NCBI GenBank assembly: GCA_034509755.1
Contig: CM067556.1
Coordinates: 45,179,243 to 45,243,242 of the forward strand
Direction of reading: 5' to 3'
DNA length: 64,000 nt
Source: Anisodus tanguticus
Lineage: Eukaryota; Streptophyta; Magnoliopsida; Solanales; Solanaceae
The notes beneath the pieces were generated by a model, which made no database searches, was not told the origin of the DNA, and saw only the letters and a program-made list of their open reading frames with translations. Within the stretch, counting starts at the first letter, position 1, and every line of letters begins with the position of its first letter. Made by a program: the position numbers and the translations under genes. Of this stretch, positions 43,401-54,872 are shown piece after piece.

Positions 43401-44560
43401 TCTGATTCCTCATTAGTAGTTGAAGTGAAGGAGAAACTGTTTAATGATCCCTATTTATTGTAGGTGAATGAGGGGATTCACAAGCATAAGACTACATAAC
43501 AAGGGAGAGATGATGGTACTTTGAGGTATCGAGGCAGGTTGTGTGTTCCAGATGTAGATGGACTCAGGGAGTGAATTATGGCAAAAGCGCACAACTCCAG
43601 GTATTCCATTCACCCAGGTTCTACAAAGATGTACCATGATCTTAAAGAGATTTATTGGTGGAACGATATTAAAAAGGAATGTGGCACACTTTATAGCCAA
43701 GCGTCCAAATTGTCAGCAAGTGAAAGTCGAGCACCAGAGGCCCGGTGGGTTAGCATAGAACATTGACATTCTTGTTTGGAAATGAGAGATGATAAACATG
43801 GACTTTATAACAGGTCTACCCAGCTCATCCCAAAGGCATGATTCGATTTAGGTGATTGTAGATCAACTTACTAAATTAGCACACTTTTTACCAGTCAATA
43901 CCACAAATTCAGCAGAAAACTATGCCAAGTTGTATATCCAAGAAATTATCAGACTTCATGGGACCCCTATGTCAATTATTTCAGATCGTGGTGCTCAGTT
44001 CACAACAAACTTTTGGAAGTCCTTTCATAAAGTATTAGGCACCAAGGCAAATCTCAGCACATCTTTTCACCCTCAAACAGATGTCCAAGTAGAGCATACT
44101 ATTTAGACCCTTAAGGATATGTTGAGAGAACATGTTCTTGATTTTAAAGGTAATTAGGATGACCACTTGCCTCTCATTGAATTTACATATAATAATAGTT
44201 ACCATGCTAGTATGAAGATGGTATCGTTCGAAGTTCTATATGGGTGAAGATGTAGATCATCAATTGGTTGGTTCAAAATTAGTGAAGCAGAATTATTAGG
44301 GTCGGACTTAGTCCATCAGGCTATGTAGAAAGTCTAGTTGATTCAAGAGTGTTTGAAAATGGTTATGAGTCGCCAAAACTCCTATTCGGACGTGAGGCAT
44401 AAAGACTTGGAGTTTCAAGTTGATGATTTAGTATTTTTGAAAGTTTCACCTATAAAGGGTGTCATGAGATTTGGAAAGAATGGAAAACTCAGTACCAGAT
44501 ATATCGGACCCTGTGAAGGATTGGCCAAGTTTCTTATGAGCTTGAACTACCACAAGACTT
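43401..44560 (+). pseudogene. Gypsy-C integrase
   Basis: A degraded zinc finger lies near 43580-43730 (HPGSTKMYHDLK, IKKECGTL). The core continues with VIVDQLTKLAHFLPV (43855), RLHGTPMSIISDRGAQFTT (second catalytic Asp kept), FWKSFHKVLGTKANLSTSFHPQTD, then a stop where GQxERTIQ is expected (VEHTI-stop). LIEFTYNNSYHAS, YSDVRHKDLEFQVDDLVFLK and SPIKGVMRFGKNGKL lead to RYIGP, all typical. Stops number at least five. Confidence 0.9.
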
Positions 44561-44860
44561 AGTTGTTGTGCACTCAGTATTTCATGTATCTATGTTGAGG
44601 AAGTGTGTAGAAGACCAGTCGCTGGTTGTTCTTACCGAATCCATCACAGTTAAGGATGACCTAACATATGAAGAAGTCCATGTGGCTATTCTGGATCGTC
44701 AAGTTCGCAAGTTGAGAACTAAGGAAGTTGCCTTAGTGAAAGTGTTGTGGAGAAGTCAGAAAGTGGAAAAGTCTACGTGGGAAGCCGAAGAAGACATGAA
44801 GTCTAGATATTCACACTTATTTAAAGAGCAAGCACAAAGGGTAGAAGAGAAATACCTTCA
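44561..44860 (+). pseudogene. Gypsy-C integrase C-terminus with chromodomain-like end
   Basis: HSVFHVSMLRKC, then LTYEEVHVAILDRQVRKLRTK, VALVKVLWRSQKVEKSTWE and EEDMKSRYSHLF. In Tekay/Del elements this is the chromodomain-type tail (ILDRQVRxLRxKEVxxVKVLWR), which targets heterochromatin. A stop after this part ends the polyprotein; a longer open frame that runs on into 44980 reads a CATGT-rich spacer and is not meaningful. Confidence 0.87.
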
Positions 44861-45083
44861 GTATTCATGTCATGTCCCGTGCATATCCATGTCTCATGTT
44901 TCACGTTCATATATTCATTACTCATGTCTCATGTCCCCATGTTCATGTATTCATTTGATCATGTCATTTCAGTTCTCATGAACTATGTCATGTTTCTTCA
45001 CGTTCATGTATTCATGCTATGTTTGATCTTATTCTTAACCATAACCCATCATTCAAGGACGAATGATCCTAAGCGGGAAATAT
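44861..45083 (+). other. Gypsy-C 3' spacer and polypurine tract
   Basis: A CATGT/TTCATG-rich spacer is followed by AAGGACGAATGATCCTAAGC and GGGAAATAT directly before the LTR at 45084. The last part is the polypurine tract used to prime plus-strand synthesis. Confidence 0.7.
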
Positions 45084-47005
45084 TGTAACACCTCCTACCT
45101 TCAAACTAAGATTTGTTCATGATTCAGGAGTTTAGAAAACCAAGACAGTAAGTATGAAGTTAAAATCCTTTCAGTTCAGTGATTCATGAATTGTACGCTA
45201 AGACTTATACAGACCGTACAAAGTTGTACAAAATTTAGAATCTACACCGTACAAAGTCCGTTGAAAACCAATAAAATACAGAGGCTTTATATGATTGTAC
45301 AAGTTGTACGAACTGTTCTTCCTACCGCATAAATTTATACGAGTCGTCCTTTTATATTGTAGGATGACCCCCAGATTTTATGCTAACTGGAAATTGACTA
45401 CTGGATTACGACAAATTTTATATGGATTGTACAAATTGTACAACCCGTACTTTGCATCGTACATATATACATGCGAAATCAGTTCTAAAATTTAGTCTTT
45501 CAATTCTTCCAAGCCCTATCACGAAGTTTCACTCCTCTCAATATTCTCTTACATCAAGGTAAGCCTATTTCATGCAATTCCAATTGATTATAACATCATT
45601 CTCATGACTTCTAAGTGAAATCCATTGTTCTCAACCTAGGGTTTTCAAGATAAACCCTTCCCAAGGTTTCAAGGTTCAAGCTTTTGGATTTCTCCTTCAA
45701 CTTCCAACAGTTAATACAAGACTAAGGGAGATTAAGGTATGTAGAGTTTCTATACACGTGTGGAAATATCATTATTGTTCTCCACGCCACATTCATCCAT
45801 GAAACACATAATTCCACAACTTTAGGATTTTTATTCTAATTCATGATGACCCTAAATTACGTGTATTATGATACACCGTGTTTGTACTACTAATTCGTTA
45901 TTGTAGTCTTGATATTTCATTATGACTATCAGGAATCCGTCCGTAATTCATGAACACCCATAAATTGAATTCCATGGATTCTTAAATACAAGTCCTGAAT
46001 CAGCATCGTTCTATCTTATGGATTTTACATGTTTCTATGTTTCATACAAGTTACATTACACATCTATTAGCATGCTATATTATACTTACAAATCATGTTT
46101 ACAAGTCATGTTTATGAAATTCATGGGCTTCTAAGTCAACTATATCCATGTTCATGTTTTGGAGAGTTGCGCAGATTACTGAGAATGTTTAATACCTGAA
46201 ACTATGTATGCCAACATAGTATAAGGATCTCTCCACCCAGTTAGGACGATTCCTTCATATTACCCATTGCGGATTATTGGATCCATTCATATCATGTTCA
46301 TGTCTCGTACCCCGACAAGGTACGAGTTGACTTAGCTGATCGGGCAGAGATTAGACGCCACATTCACACGTGGTGATTACATATCGGTTATACTAAAGCT
46401 CTTCCATTTAAAATAATTTATTATGTTTTATTATATTTAATGTTAGATATTATACATGCTCATGCTCAGGTAACAGTTTCAGTTTCAGTTCCTATTAATT
46501 TATGTGCATGCTTATTCATTCAGTTTCTTTACATACAGTACAATTCAAATGTACTTATGTCCCTTTTGCTGGGGCCTGCACTTCACGGTGCAGGTACAAA
46601 GTTTTAGGACGACGGATCAATTCATTAGGATTTCATCAATATCAACTATTGGTGAGCTCCATTTTATTCAGGGCGTCAGTTTAGTTATTCTCATATCATG
46701 CTTTACAATAAAGGTATGTCAGAGCCTTGTCCTGGTAAAATAGTTTTGTAGTCAGACTCACGTTTAGAGGTTTCATAGACTAGTCTAGTATGTCATGTTA
46801 GATATTCAGACTTATTACGTTTTTCAGATATTTTCGCTATATATTCCAGACTATATTTATAGTATTTAGTTTTATATGTTTTAAACAATTGCTATTGCAT
46901 GCTTTTGATGCCCATATTGACTCAGCAGCCATGTGGTTCGCTTGGTCACATGAAATCAGGCACTGAGTACCGTATTTAGCCCAGGTCATGGTACGGGGCG
47001 TGACT
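45084..47005 (+). repeat. Gypsy-C 3' LTR
   Basis: 1922 bp, direct repeat of 38219-39962. Ends GGGGCGTGACT directly before AAGTG. Contains the two shared hairpins at 46304-46326 and 46575-46594. Confidence 0.9.
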
Positions 47006-47010
47006 AAGTG
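47006..47010. repeat. Gypsy-C target-site duplication, right copy (AAGTG)
   Basis: Matches 38214-38218. Confidence 0.8.
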
Positions 47011-48300
47011 GAGGTGGTACATTTGCTCCACTTTGCTCGCCTTCTTCACCTAGTTGTTGGTACAAACTAGTTTGCCAAGGAATTTGAATGACGTGTTCTT
47101 CAACATTATCTTCAATAGTTGTACCTTCAACTTCACCTAGACTCAATTGGATATGGACGAGTCCAACACATCTTTGAAAATATTTGAATCTGGTGGCAGC
47201 TCCTTATCTAAAGGCCACCATGAAGAAGCTTCATCAAATATCACATTCCGAGAAGTGTAACACTTCCCTATTGTTGGATCACAACATCACCACCCTTTTC
47301 TTTTACTATCGTACCCTACAAAGATACACCTATTAGCCTTCTTGTCCTTCTTTCTATGTATTAGGTACAAATACATAGCATACACATCCAAACACTTTGA
47401 AATAACTAACAACATGCTTCATGCTCCGTAATTTTTCAAAAGGTGAAAGGAAACATAACCTTTGATGGGGGAGCCTATTGATCACAAATGTAGTTTAGCA
47501 TGAAGCATACTATGACATGTTTCAGATAAGTATCCATTCTTCCTTTCTGCAATACCATTTTATTGTGGTGTACTTGAGCATGTGAACTAATGGTATATTC
47601 TGCACACCCGAAGAAAATTTGAGAATTCATCTAAAATGTACTATCCCACATTGTCGGTGCGTAGACAACAAACTCTTCTTCCCACCTCTGCTTCCGCTTC
47701 CTTCTTGAACTCTTTTAACTTTGACAAAGTTTCATAGTTCTCCTTCATAAAATAAACCCACACATACCTGGAGAAATCTTCAATAAAGGTCACCATATAT
47801 CTCATCCCACCAAACGAGGCTTGCTTAATTGGTCCGGACACATCAGAATGGATCAACTCTAATAGTTCTTTCGCTTTTAATTTGGACTCTTCGTATGGTA
47901 GCTGGTGAGATTTTCCATATTGACAACCTGCACATATAGTATATGATCTTACTTCCATATGGGAAAGTCCTTTAACCATTGATTGTTTCATCATTACCTC
48001 AAGCTTGGAATAACTGACATGACATAATCGCATATGCCATAAGTCTGTAGTCTCATTTAGCCTTGCCTTGTCTACATATGCAGTCTTTGCTGATAGCACA
48101 TATACCGATTGTAATCTTTGTCCCTTCATCATCATATCTTCTATTACCTCGAGGTTGCGATAGACCTTCACATCTTGTGAACCAAAGAAGACAAAATGTC
48201 CCGAAGATGTTAATTGTGCTACCGAAAGTAGATTTTTCTTCATACCTAGGACATGATATACATTTGAAGCGACACTTCATCATTAAACTGGGTAGAGACA
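47011..48300 (-). pseudogene. Copia-E pre-integrase and integrase
   Basis: On the minus strand: MKKNLLSVAQLTSSGHFVF (protease end), LWHMRLCHVSYSKLEVM (pre-integrase), CAGCQYGKSHQLPYEESK, LIHSDVSGPIKQASFGGM (first catalytic Asp), IEDFSRYVWVYFMK and GRRVCCLRTDNVG (second catalytic Asp at the TD). The frame is open for 200 codons, ends at 47641, and the C-terminal part (47640-47011) continues in fragments with FLGYS- and SRNVIFDEASSWWPL-type sequence. This block lies on one side of the Gypsy-C insertion; RT is on the other. Confidence 0.9.
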
Positions 48301-49345
48301 ATTGTACTACCTACATGAGCTATCGGTAACTCTGAGTTGTTTGTTGTCACCACTACTCTGTTTTCCTTATACTCCGACAAATTTTGCAACTTTTCATGTC
48401 ACCTGTCATGTGATATGAGCAACCAGAATCAACAATTCAATCTTTTTCATAATCAATTTGATTGGATGTTATAGTTGTAAAGGCTAGGTCCTCGTCTTCT
48501 GCCGCAAAGATTTTGGAAGTGACAACATTACTTTTCACATTCTTTTTCTTTGACCTACAATCATTGTACATATGTCCCTTCTTCTCGCAATTGTAGCACT
48601 TCCCTTCAAACTTTTTGTCCCTACTTTGACTCTTCGAACCACTCTTTCCACAATTGCTCTATTTTCCTTGACGACCTCCCATCTCGTCATCATTTTTCTT
48701 AGATCCACTGGCACCATGCTGCTTGAAATTTAAGCTTTCTTTATTGGCATATAGTGCTTCCTCTTGACCCTTCAATTAATCTCTTCCCATTTACTTGGCC
48801 AAGGCTTCCTGACCTGCTAACAAATTCTCGAATTCTACAAGTAACGGCTGAATTTGCCATCCTTGTACATCAGCAATGAAGCCTTTTATATTCAGGCTTC
48901 AGACCATGGATGATGATCCGCTTCATCTTCCTCTCTCCGATTGGATCTTGTGGATCTAACTCTAAAATCTCTGGACATAGAATCTTCACCTTATGAAAGT
49001 ATTGTGCAATTGTCATGTTGCATTGTGATATCGAGAGTAATTCACTCTCTAAGAGTTGGAGCCTCGTATCATTTTTCCTTGAAAATAGCTTTGCGAATGC
49101 ATCCCGAGCTTGCTTTGGGGTGGTGGCGTCTCGAATGTGCTCTAGCACATCCTCTTCAATCGTCGTCTTCAAAGCGAACATAGCCTTTCCCGCTTTTATC
49201 TTCCGCACCGTACTGTTTGCATCTTCTGCTTCTGGTTGTGTCACCTCCTTGTCGTTTACATGTAAGACATTATGCAAGTTGACATTGTACTGTAGTTGGT
49301 GTTTTTGAGCTTTTTCATTTCCCCGATAGCTTGTAGGTCCGTCAT
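48301..49345 (-). pseudogene. Copia-E gag, zinc knuckle and protease start
   Basis: Gag begins near 49345 (MTDLQAIGEMKKLKNTNY). Its UBN2 part is at 49277-48870: AKAMFALKTTIEEDVLEHI, ARDAFAKLFSRKND, LLESELLSISQCNMTIAQYF and IIHGLKPEYK. A CCHC knuckle, CYNCEKKGHMYNDC, is near 48560-48605. The protease motif IVDSGCSYHMT (catalytic D-S-G) is near 48400-48430, right after a TGA. DSG in this position and the gag type fit the Tork group. Confidence 0.9.
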
Positions 49346-49406
49346 TGTGTCGACAATAAAATTCACAAAAAAGCCTACGGTAAATGATTTTCCACAGAAA
49401 AATCTT

Positions 49407-49418
49407 GCTATGATACCA
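49407..49418 (-). other. Copia-E primer binding site (tRNA-Met)
   Basis: The minus strand reads TGGTATCATAGC, one base different from TGGTATCAGAGC, three bases inside the LTR edge. Confidence 0.88.
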
Positions 49419-49421
49419 AAT

Positions 49422-49795
49422 TGTTGAACAACCAAGCTACAACAATCTGTGAAGCTTTTAGAATAAACACAAAGCAAGATAAATTTATGTAAAAATCAGG
49501 GACAAAACAAAGCTTATGAATTAACTTAGCAGTTGCAAATATTTAAGGTACATGATGGCCTTCTATATAGGCATCCAAACATGCATTATACTTGGTTACT
49601 AACACAACACACCTACTAACCATAAAACTAGGAAACTTCCACAAACCACTAGGCACTAAGACTAATAGTGGTATTACATGCTAAGTAACATGTAACTGAA
49701 ATAGTAATTAATTACTAACAGTGAAATATTAGACTAAAAACTCTACTATTAAGCATTAAATTAAATAACAAAGAGCTGGAGTTGTTCTTTTAAAA
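49422..49795 (-). repeat. Copia-E 5' LTR
   Basis: 374 bp starting TGTTGAACA on the plus strand. The uninterrupted partner of 33974-34250 plus 36517-36611. The last four bases are AAAA where the other copy has AACA. Confidence 0.9.
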
Positions 49796-49800
49796 CTAGA

Positions 49801-50860
49801 TTATGGATGTAATCTGTTAAACGTTCAGTTGATCGATACGTTTCCATTAGTTATAAAGAGGCATAGCTGGTTGATACGTTTCCATTAGTTTTAGAGCCGG
49901 GTCTTGGTCTGTATGAGAAAAGAGAGACGTTTCTTTTAACTTTTCTATTGTTTCCTTTAGGTTCTTTATATCTCTATCTAGGGCTTCGATCTGTATGGGT
50001 ATACTCAAGATATAAAAGTAGATATAATTTATGCTACACTTTTTAATTGTATAATTAATATAATTTAGTTCCAAGATAATTACAAACATAAATTGAAATC
50101 ATTAGCATTGTTATGAGATTTTGCGAGAATATAAGTTCTTTTGATATTTATTAAGTTTTAATTTCATTATAATTTCATGTGGCTAGAGTTTATGTTAATT
50201 AAATGTGGTGATTTAGTTTTGGATGAAATTAAAGGAAAAGAAAAATAAATTTGAACAAACCTTCAATTAAGATGTGGAGCTAGGATTTGAAGTTTACAAT
50301 TTTTGAATTCTAATCCTTTTAATTTTTTTTATTCTAAATTAATAATTTATATGTACTCAATCAATTTTTAAGACAAATAAATTTTTTGAATCAAATCTAC
50401 CGAATCCGGTCGAACATGTAACTGACCCTCTAACTCCGCTCTGTTTCAAACTCATTTTGTGCTTATCTTGAACTCATTTAATATTTTAATGATGTATTTA
50501 TTTTCACCTGTATTAGCAAAACTCATGTTTACATCTTCTAGAATCATCTAGCACAATAAAAAAATTCAATAACTCCAAATTTATACTACAATATTTATAA
50601 CCTTAATTTAGAGTCTTTACACAAATTAACCAAACGATCTTAAAAGAATATTAGTGAATATTAATTAAAGTACATTATTAAAGTAAAATATTTTAAAACA
50701 AAATTTAGGACAAATATTTATAAGTACCTATGACCTTACTAAAGAAGCAAAAATATTGGAAGTTTAAGGATAAAATAGTAAGACCCAGTAAATGCTTCAA
50801 TTGGAAAAGAAATTTTGGCTCCAAAATTTCTTAAATTTCACCAGAATGATAAATAATATA
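49801..50860. other. AT-rich spacer with no gene
   Basis: No reading frame of interest. A short local duplication, GATACGTTTCCATTAGTT, occurs at about 49836 and 49873. The rest is AT-rich unique-looking sequence. Confidence 0.5.
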
Positions 50861-51090
50861 CTGCCTCCGTACGTTTTCAAAAGGAAATTTAACTAATCTT
50901 CAAACTAATTGAGTTAGATTAATTTAATATTTTAAAATTAAAATTATGATATTAAAAAAGTATACGAAAAATACTATAAAGTTCAACTTTTCTATCAATA
51001 TAATCAAAAAAATTCTAAAAGTTTTTGATTAAAGTTTATATAATTTGACCATTGGGAGTGACAAATGTTGAATATTTTGAGATGATGGAG
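50861..51090. mobile_element. Probable Stowaway-like MITE
   Basis: About 230 bp from ATA-CTGCCTCCGTACG to GATGATGGAG-TATA. CTCCCTCCGT...-type ends with a TA on each side are the mark of Tc1/mariner Stowaway MITEs; both ends here match loosely. AT-rich, non-coding interior. The terminal inverted repeats are imperfect, so the call is tentative. Confidence 0.5.
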
Positions 51091-51475
51091 TATAAAAACT
51101 AATTCAATAAGGAGCGACAAGCCAAGTGAAAATTCAATAACATCATTTTTCATTATATTAGTTTAGACTATTCAGTACCGGAGAATGTATAGTTAAATCT
51201 CTGTGATATTTCTTCTTCTGTATTTACTTAATTATTTGCTTGTGTGATAGTTAACCCACAATATTCTGCAATAATAAGGTTTAACAAAATTTTAATCTAT
51301 ACGAACATTTTCTTGTTGAAAATCTACTGAAGTGCCAGAACTTTCATTTTACAAGCAAGAGATGACTAATTGGTTAATCTCACAAGAGATGAGTAACTTA
51401 TTTTTGAAGTAAAATCTAAAATATTTAAATCAAATGCTCTTGTTTCACTTTGTGTCTTAGTAAGTTATTCTAATC
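51091..51475. other. AT-rich spacer
   Basis: Nothing recognisable on either strand. Confidence 0.45.
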
Positions 51476-52070
51476 ATATGGATGTGTGGATACACTAGGA
51501 GGGATATAATTAGAAACGAAGTTATACAGGGCAAGATGGAAATAGCCCCGTAGCAGACAAGATAAGGAAAGCGAGACTGAGATGATTCGGACATGTGAAG
51601 AGAAGGTGTGTGGATGCGCTAGTAAGGAGGTGTGAGAGGTTACTTATAATAGGAGTTATGAGAAGTAGAGGTAGGCCGAAAAGAACTGGGGAGAGGTGAT
51701 TAGGCAGAGCATGGCACAACTTCAACTTACTGATAACATGATCCTAGATAGAAATGTGTGGAGGTCGAGGATTAGGCTAGAAGGTTAGTAGATAAACGAG
51801 TGGTCTCTTTATTAGTAGTATTAGTTAGTAATCGCATACTTTCTTTTCTTCAATATGTATTACTATCTATTGTCTCATTTCCTTTTTATCTTGCTATTTT
51901 TTTGTCATATTTTCTTAATCCCTTGTTTCACATCCTTGTCTTTTATTTCGAGCCGATGGTCTATCGAAAATAGTCTTTCTACCCACAAAGGTAAGGGTAA
52001 GGTTTGCGTACATCCTACCCTCCGCAGACCCCACTTGTGGGACTACACTATGTATGTTTTTGTTGTAATC
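51476..52070 (+). mobile_element. RTE-type LINE, 5'-truncated 3' fragment
   Basis: Open fragments in the plus strand spell WMCGYTR-like MCGYTRRDIIRNEVIQGK, then, after changes, ARLR(W)FGHVKRRCVDALVRRCERL and SRGRPKRTGER: the conserved C-terminal end of plant RTE reverse transcriptases. The 3' part holds GGTAAGGTTTGCGTACATCC, CTCCGCAGACCCCACTTGTG and a TTTTTGTTGT end, the tail shared by RTE LINEs and some plant SINEs. Most of the element (EN and RT core) is absent, as expected from incomplete target-primed copying. Confidence 0.8.
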
Positions 52071-53160
52071 GTTTGATTGAGCATGAAGTTTAAGAATATA
52101 AGGAAGATCTTTATATTTTGTGATCTTAAAACTAGTGTTTACCCGTAAATTGATAATGTTGAATTTGTATACGTGGTGAAGGACACGTGAATCAATATGA
52201 CCAAAATAATAAGATAATAAATAATAACACCAGGATTAGTGAGATAAAAGCAAGTAATAATCAAAGTAAATAGCCTGAACCCCGAAAAAGCTATGAGCTA
52301 GAATCTCCAGGAAAATGTGCTGTTGAACCTTGAAAATTTGATCACGAACAAAAAAATGCTTAAAAACAATATAAGTTTGCTATTTTGCTAAGTTTTAGAT
52401 GCCTTTACAACGAAATGAGAATCCTTATTTATATTTGAGATATGGGGTACATATTTCATGAATATTGCACATTAATATAGAATAACAAAGCCAAGGCAAT
52501 AAAGAGCTAATAAAAAGGGCAATAATTCTCATTAAAGACTTGAGGAAGACTCGGGATCTTCTGTTACAGGTGGCGGTTGAGCTCGCTAAGTTACTTATCC
52601 GGTAAGACATTGTATCTTCCCCGGACCCTCCTTTGTGATTTAGTTCCCGTGTATGGAGACCCAGATTAGCTCATATCCGGCCATAAAGACTTGTTCGGTG
52701 CTCCTTCCTTGATGTGTCAACATATAATCTGTCCACGTAGTGTATACATATTTTTTCGAGTCCGATGCCGAAATGGCATATTGTGGAAGCAAAAATTCTA
52801 AAAGGGATTGTGAGCTATACAATAAACCAAAACGGGTTTATCATGCAGCACTCTACGAGTTGCTGCTCTGAAATTAAAAGAAAGGTTTTCAAGTTCTGCT
52901 ATTACTTTTAAGCTTAGTATCTTTAATTTTTGTAAGTATATAATCTTCACTGGTACTTCTTAGTTCTTAATGTGAAGTAATCGATGTGAAGCTAAAATTA
53001 AATAAATATGGGTTCTATCATAAATTAATCCAACTGAGAACAATTTCAAAATCAAAATGGATTAACATTTAAAGTAGAACTAAACATTTTGAAAACGGCA
53101 AAAATTAAGAAGAAGATGATGCTAAAAGGATAAGAAGTATTTAATTTTTAATTTTTAATA
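52071..53160 (-). other. LTR-like non-coding sequence, source unknown
   Basis: The part 52150-52870 looks like an LTR in minus orientation: a TATA box (52426-52433) followed downstream by a leader with TTTCAAGGTTCAACAG and CTTTTTCGGGGTTCAGGC. No partner copy or coding lies next to it. The remaining 300 bp to 53160 are AT-rich. Confidence 0.35.
52426..52433 (-). promoter_or_regulatory. TATA box in LTR-like sequence
   Basis: The minus strand reads TATAAATAAGG, followed downstream by the leader-like sequence described for this stretch. Position only. Confidence 0.35.
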
Positions 53161-53171
53161 ACAAAAAAAAA

Positions 53172-53333
53172 ACATGTAAATGGGGGCTAAATGGGGTAGG
53201 TAGGCTGGGGCAAAAACCGGGCAGGACAGGGTAAAACCTAAATAGGGAAGTGACTTAAATGAGACAGGGCAAGGCAAAACCTTAGCGGGGAAGCCTTAAC
53301 CCGCCCTGCCCTGCCCCACCCTGCCCTATTGTC
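53172..53333 (-). mobile_element. Possible hAT-type terminal region
   Basis: Read on the minus strand the end is TAGGGATGACAATAGGGCAG, followed by repeated GGGGCAGGGCGGG-type sequence. Many plant hAT elements start TAGGGATGGCAA followed by runs of GGG/GGC. Only one end is found; no partner inverted repeat or transposase is nearby. Confidence 0.35.
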
Positions 53334-53458
53334 ATCCCTAATTAAATTTGCTAAAAAGGCTTTTGCTATTGTCACTCGTCTTCTCCATGCGCTTATGTCA
53401 TATATTATTATACTTAAAAAATAATATTATAGATAATTTTCATAAATAGCATTTTTTA

Positions 53459-54199
53459 TGTCACGCTCCAAACCTGGGTGAGGCGGACACGAACCCGATG
53501 CCTTACTTGATCGAGCGACTCAACCTGTAAAGACTTATAAGCATGTCATACTCTGAAATGTCTATATACGATCAACTCCAAAAGATACATCTTACTACAA
53601 CTACAACTAACCACAGGTAAACATGAATCTACAAAAGCCTCTAAGAGTATCTGACAAACATAACATGGTGGGGACAGGGCTCTGGCCTACCCATATAGTA
53701 TATATACCTGATCAAAAGCAAAACGACCTCTAAACTCGACTGCACTCCGGAAGATATGGAGTCTTATCGATCCACTGTTGAATACATAAACTACCTACTA
53801 TGGAGGTCTATCAAACTGTCTATCTGAACCTGCAGCATGAATACAACATCATTGAAAAAGGGACGTCAGTATGAAAGTATATACTGTGTATGTAAGGCAA
53901 CTGAATAATCATAAGCTAAGTGTTGTAATCAAATGAAGGAACGCTGAGAGACACAATTCTAAATACGGGTAAGATACTTAGGTCGCATTGTTTTAGTTAG
54001 ATGCATTATACCGCTTATCATAGCGCCTCAATATTTATAGACTGATTGTCAGGTAAGAGGTGTAGTCCATGGACCATGCAACGTGAGTAATTGTGCAATT
54101 AACACTCTAAATATGTAGGTCAGCTAACCCATTAAGCATTTTTATTATTATTTTAGCAACTTATATTCAATAGTATTGTCGGGTAAGACGGGTAGTTCA
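53459..54199 (+). repeat. Gypsy LTR-like fragment
   Basis: Starts TGTCACGCTCCAAACCTGGG, the style of Tekay/Del LTR starts (TGTCACGACCC...). No coding sequence lies in the remaining 740 bp. It is cut by the Copia-D insertion at 54205; the sequence right of Copia-F (63864-64000) may be its continuation. Confidence 0.45.
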
Positions 54200-54204
54200 T
54201 AAAC

Positions 54205-54363
54205 TGTAGAATTGTATTAATCTTCTTTGGGGAGTCTTTCTCATTAACACAAAATATATATAGGTGTAAAATGTGGAATCCTTATACAATAGGGATCCTA
54301 ATTCTACCATAATTACATATAACTAAATATGGTAAATATGCACAACGAATGTACATGTTAATA
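54205..54363 (-). repeat. Copia-D 3' LTR
   Basis: About 159 bp, TGTAGAATTGTATTAATC start on the plus strand, direct repeat of 62909-63050. Adjacent minus-strand tract CTGAGAGGGAG is the polypurine tract. Confidence 0.87.
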
Positions 54364-54657
54364 CTCCCTCTCAGTCGGAGCGTGAGGAGGACGGACGCTG
54401 AGACTGAATCTGAAGTCAAGGAATAGCTGTCTAGGAAGGCTTTTTGTGAATATATCTGCATACCGATACGAAGAAGGCATATGCAACACCTTAACATGAC
54501 CAAGAGCAACCTTCTCACGAATAAAATATATATCCATCTCAATATGCTTGGTTCGCTGATGCTGAACCAGATTATGAGATAAGTATATGGCGGATATGTT
54601 ATCACAATAAACCAAAGACGCCTTACGCAAGGAGCACTGAAGCTCCAAAAGAAGGTT
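54364..54657 (-). pseudogene. Copia-D RNase H, C-terminal part
   Basis: LRKASLVYCDNISAIYLSHN, RTKHIEMDIYFIREKVALG and VLHMPSSYRYADIFTKSLPR (in part) are the last blocks of copia RNase H, in an open frame. This part is continuous with 54658-54872 except for one frameshift near 54657. Confidence 0.9.
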
Positions 54658-54872
54658 TCAGAGCCAACAAATCTCAGCAACAACATTTGTAACGCCTCTG
54701 TATTCTGCCTCTGCACTCGAGCGGGATAAGGTGACTTGCCTCTTGGCAGACCATGAAATGAGGTTATCCCCTAAGAACATACAATAGCCGGAAGTGGAGC
54801 GGCGCATGTCCGGACAGCCTGCCCAATCAGCATCCAAATATGACGGCAATCTGATCGGAGTTGAGGGGTATA
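54658..54872 (-). pseudogene. Copia-D RNase H, middle part, cut by the solo LTR
   Basis: LPSYLDADWAGCPDMRRSTSG, FLGDNLISWSAKRQ and TLSRSSAEAEYRG are intact, including the DADWAG box. The frame stops at the junction with the solo LTR at 54873; its upstream continuation resumes at 59157. Confidence 0.92.
54868..54872. repeat. Solo LTR target-site duplication, left copy (GTATA)
   Basis: Precedes TGTTGACACC at 54873; repeated at 59157-59161. Confidence 0.9.

Larger units (their letters stand above)
38219..47005 (+). mobile_element. Gypsy-C: Tekay/Del-type Ty3/gypsy retrotransposon
   Basis: Direct repeats 38219-39962 and 45084-47005 start TGTAACACCTC and flank, in plus orientation, a tRNA-Met-like primer site, gag, CCHC, protease, RT, RNase H, integrase and a chromodomain-like tail. 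The duplication AAGTG is on both sides. It inserted between the integrase and RT parts of Copia-E. It is broken by many stops and by a change in the RT active site. A chromodomain after the integrase places it among chromoviruses, most like Tekay/Del. Confidence 0.92.
33974..49795 (-). mobile_element. Copia-E: Tork-like copia retrotransposon carrying two nested insertions
   Basis: The 5' LTR is 49422-49795. The 3' LTR is 33974-34250 plus 36517-36611, split by a Helitron. Between them on the minus strand are gag, zinc knuckle, protease, integrase (to 47011), then Gypsy-C (38219-47005), then RT and RNase H (38213-36612). Without the insertions the element is about 4.8 kb. Flanks are CTGGA (33969-33973) and CTAGA (49796-49800), a 4/5 match consistent with an aged target duplication. 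Confidence 0.9.

Noticed and set aside
44867..45088. Plus-strand frames rich in His, Ser and Met after the Gypsy-C integrase
   Set aside because: They come from a CATGT/TTCATG simple repeat between the chromodomain end and the LTR.
49847..50089. 80-codon minus-strand frame with a coiled-coil-like stretch (DRDIKNLKETIEKLKE)
   Set aside because: Short, in AT-rich spacer, no family match and no gene context; likely chance.
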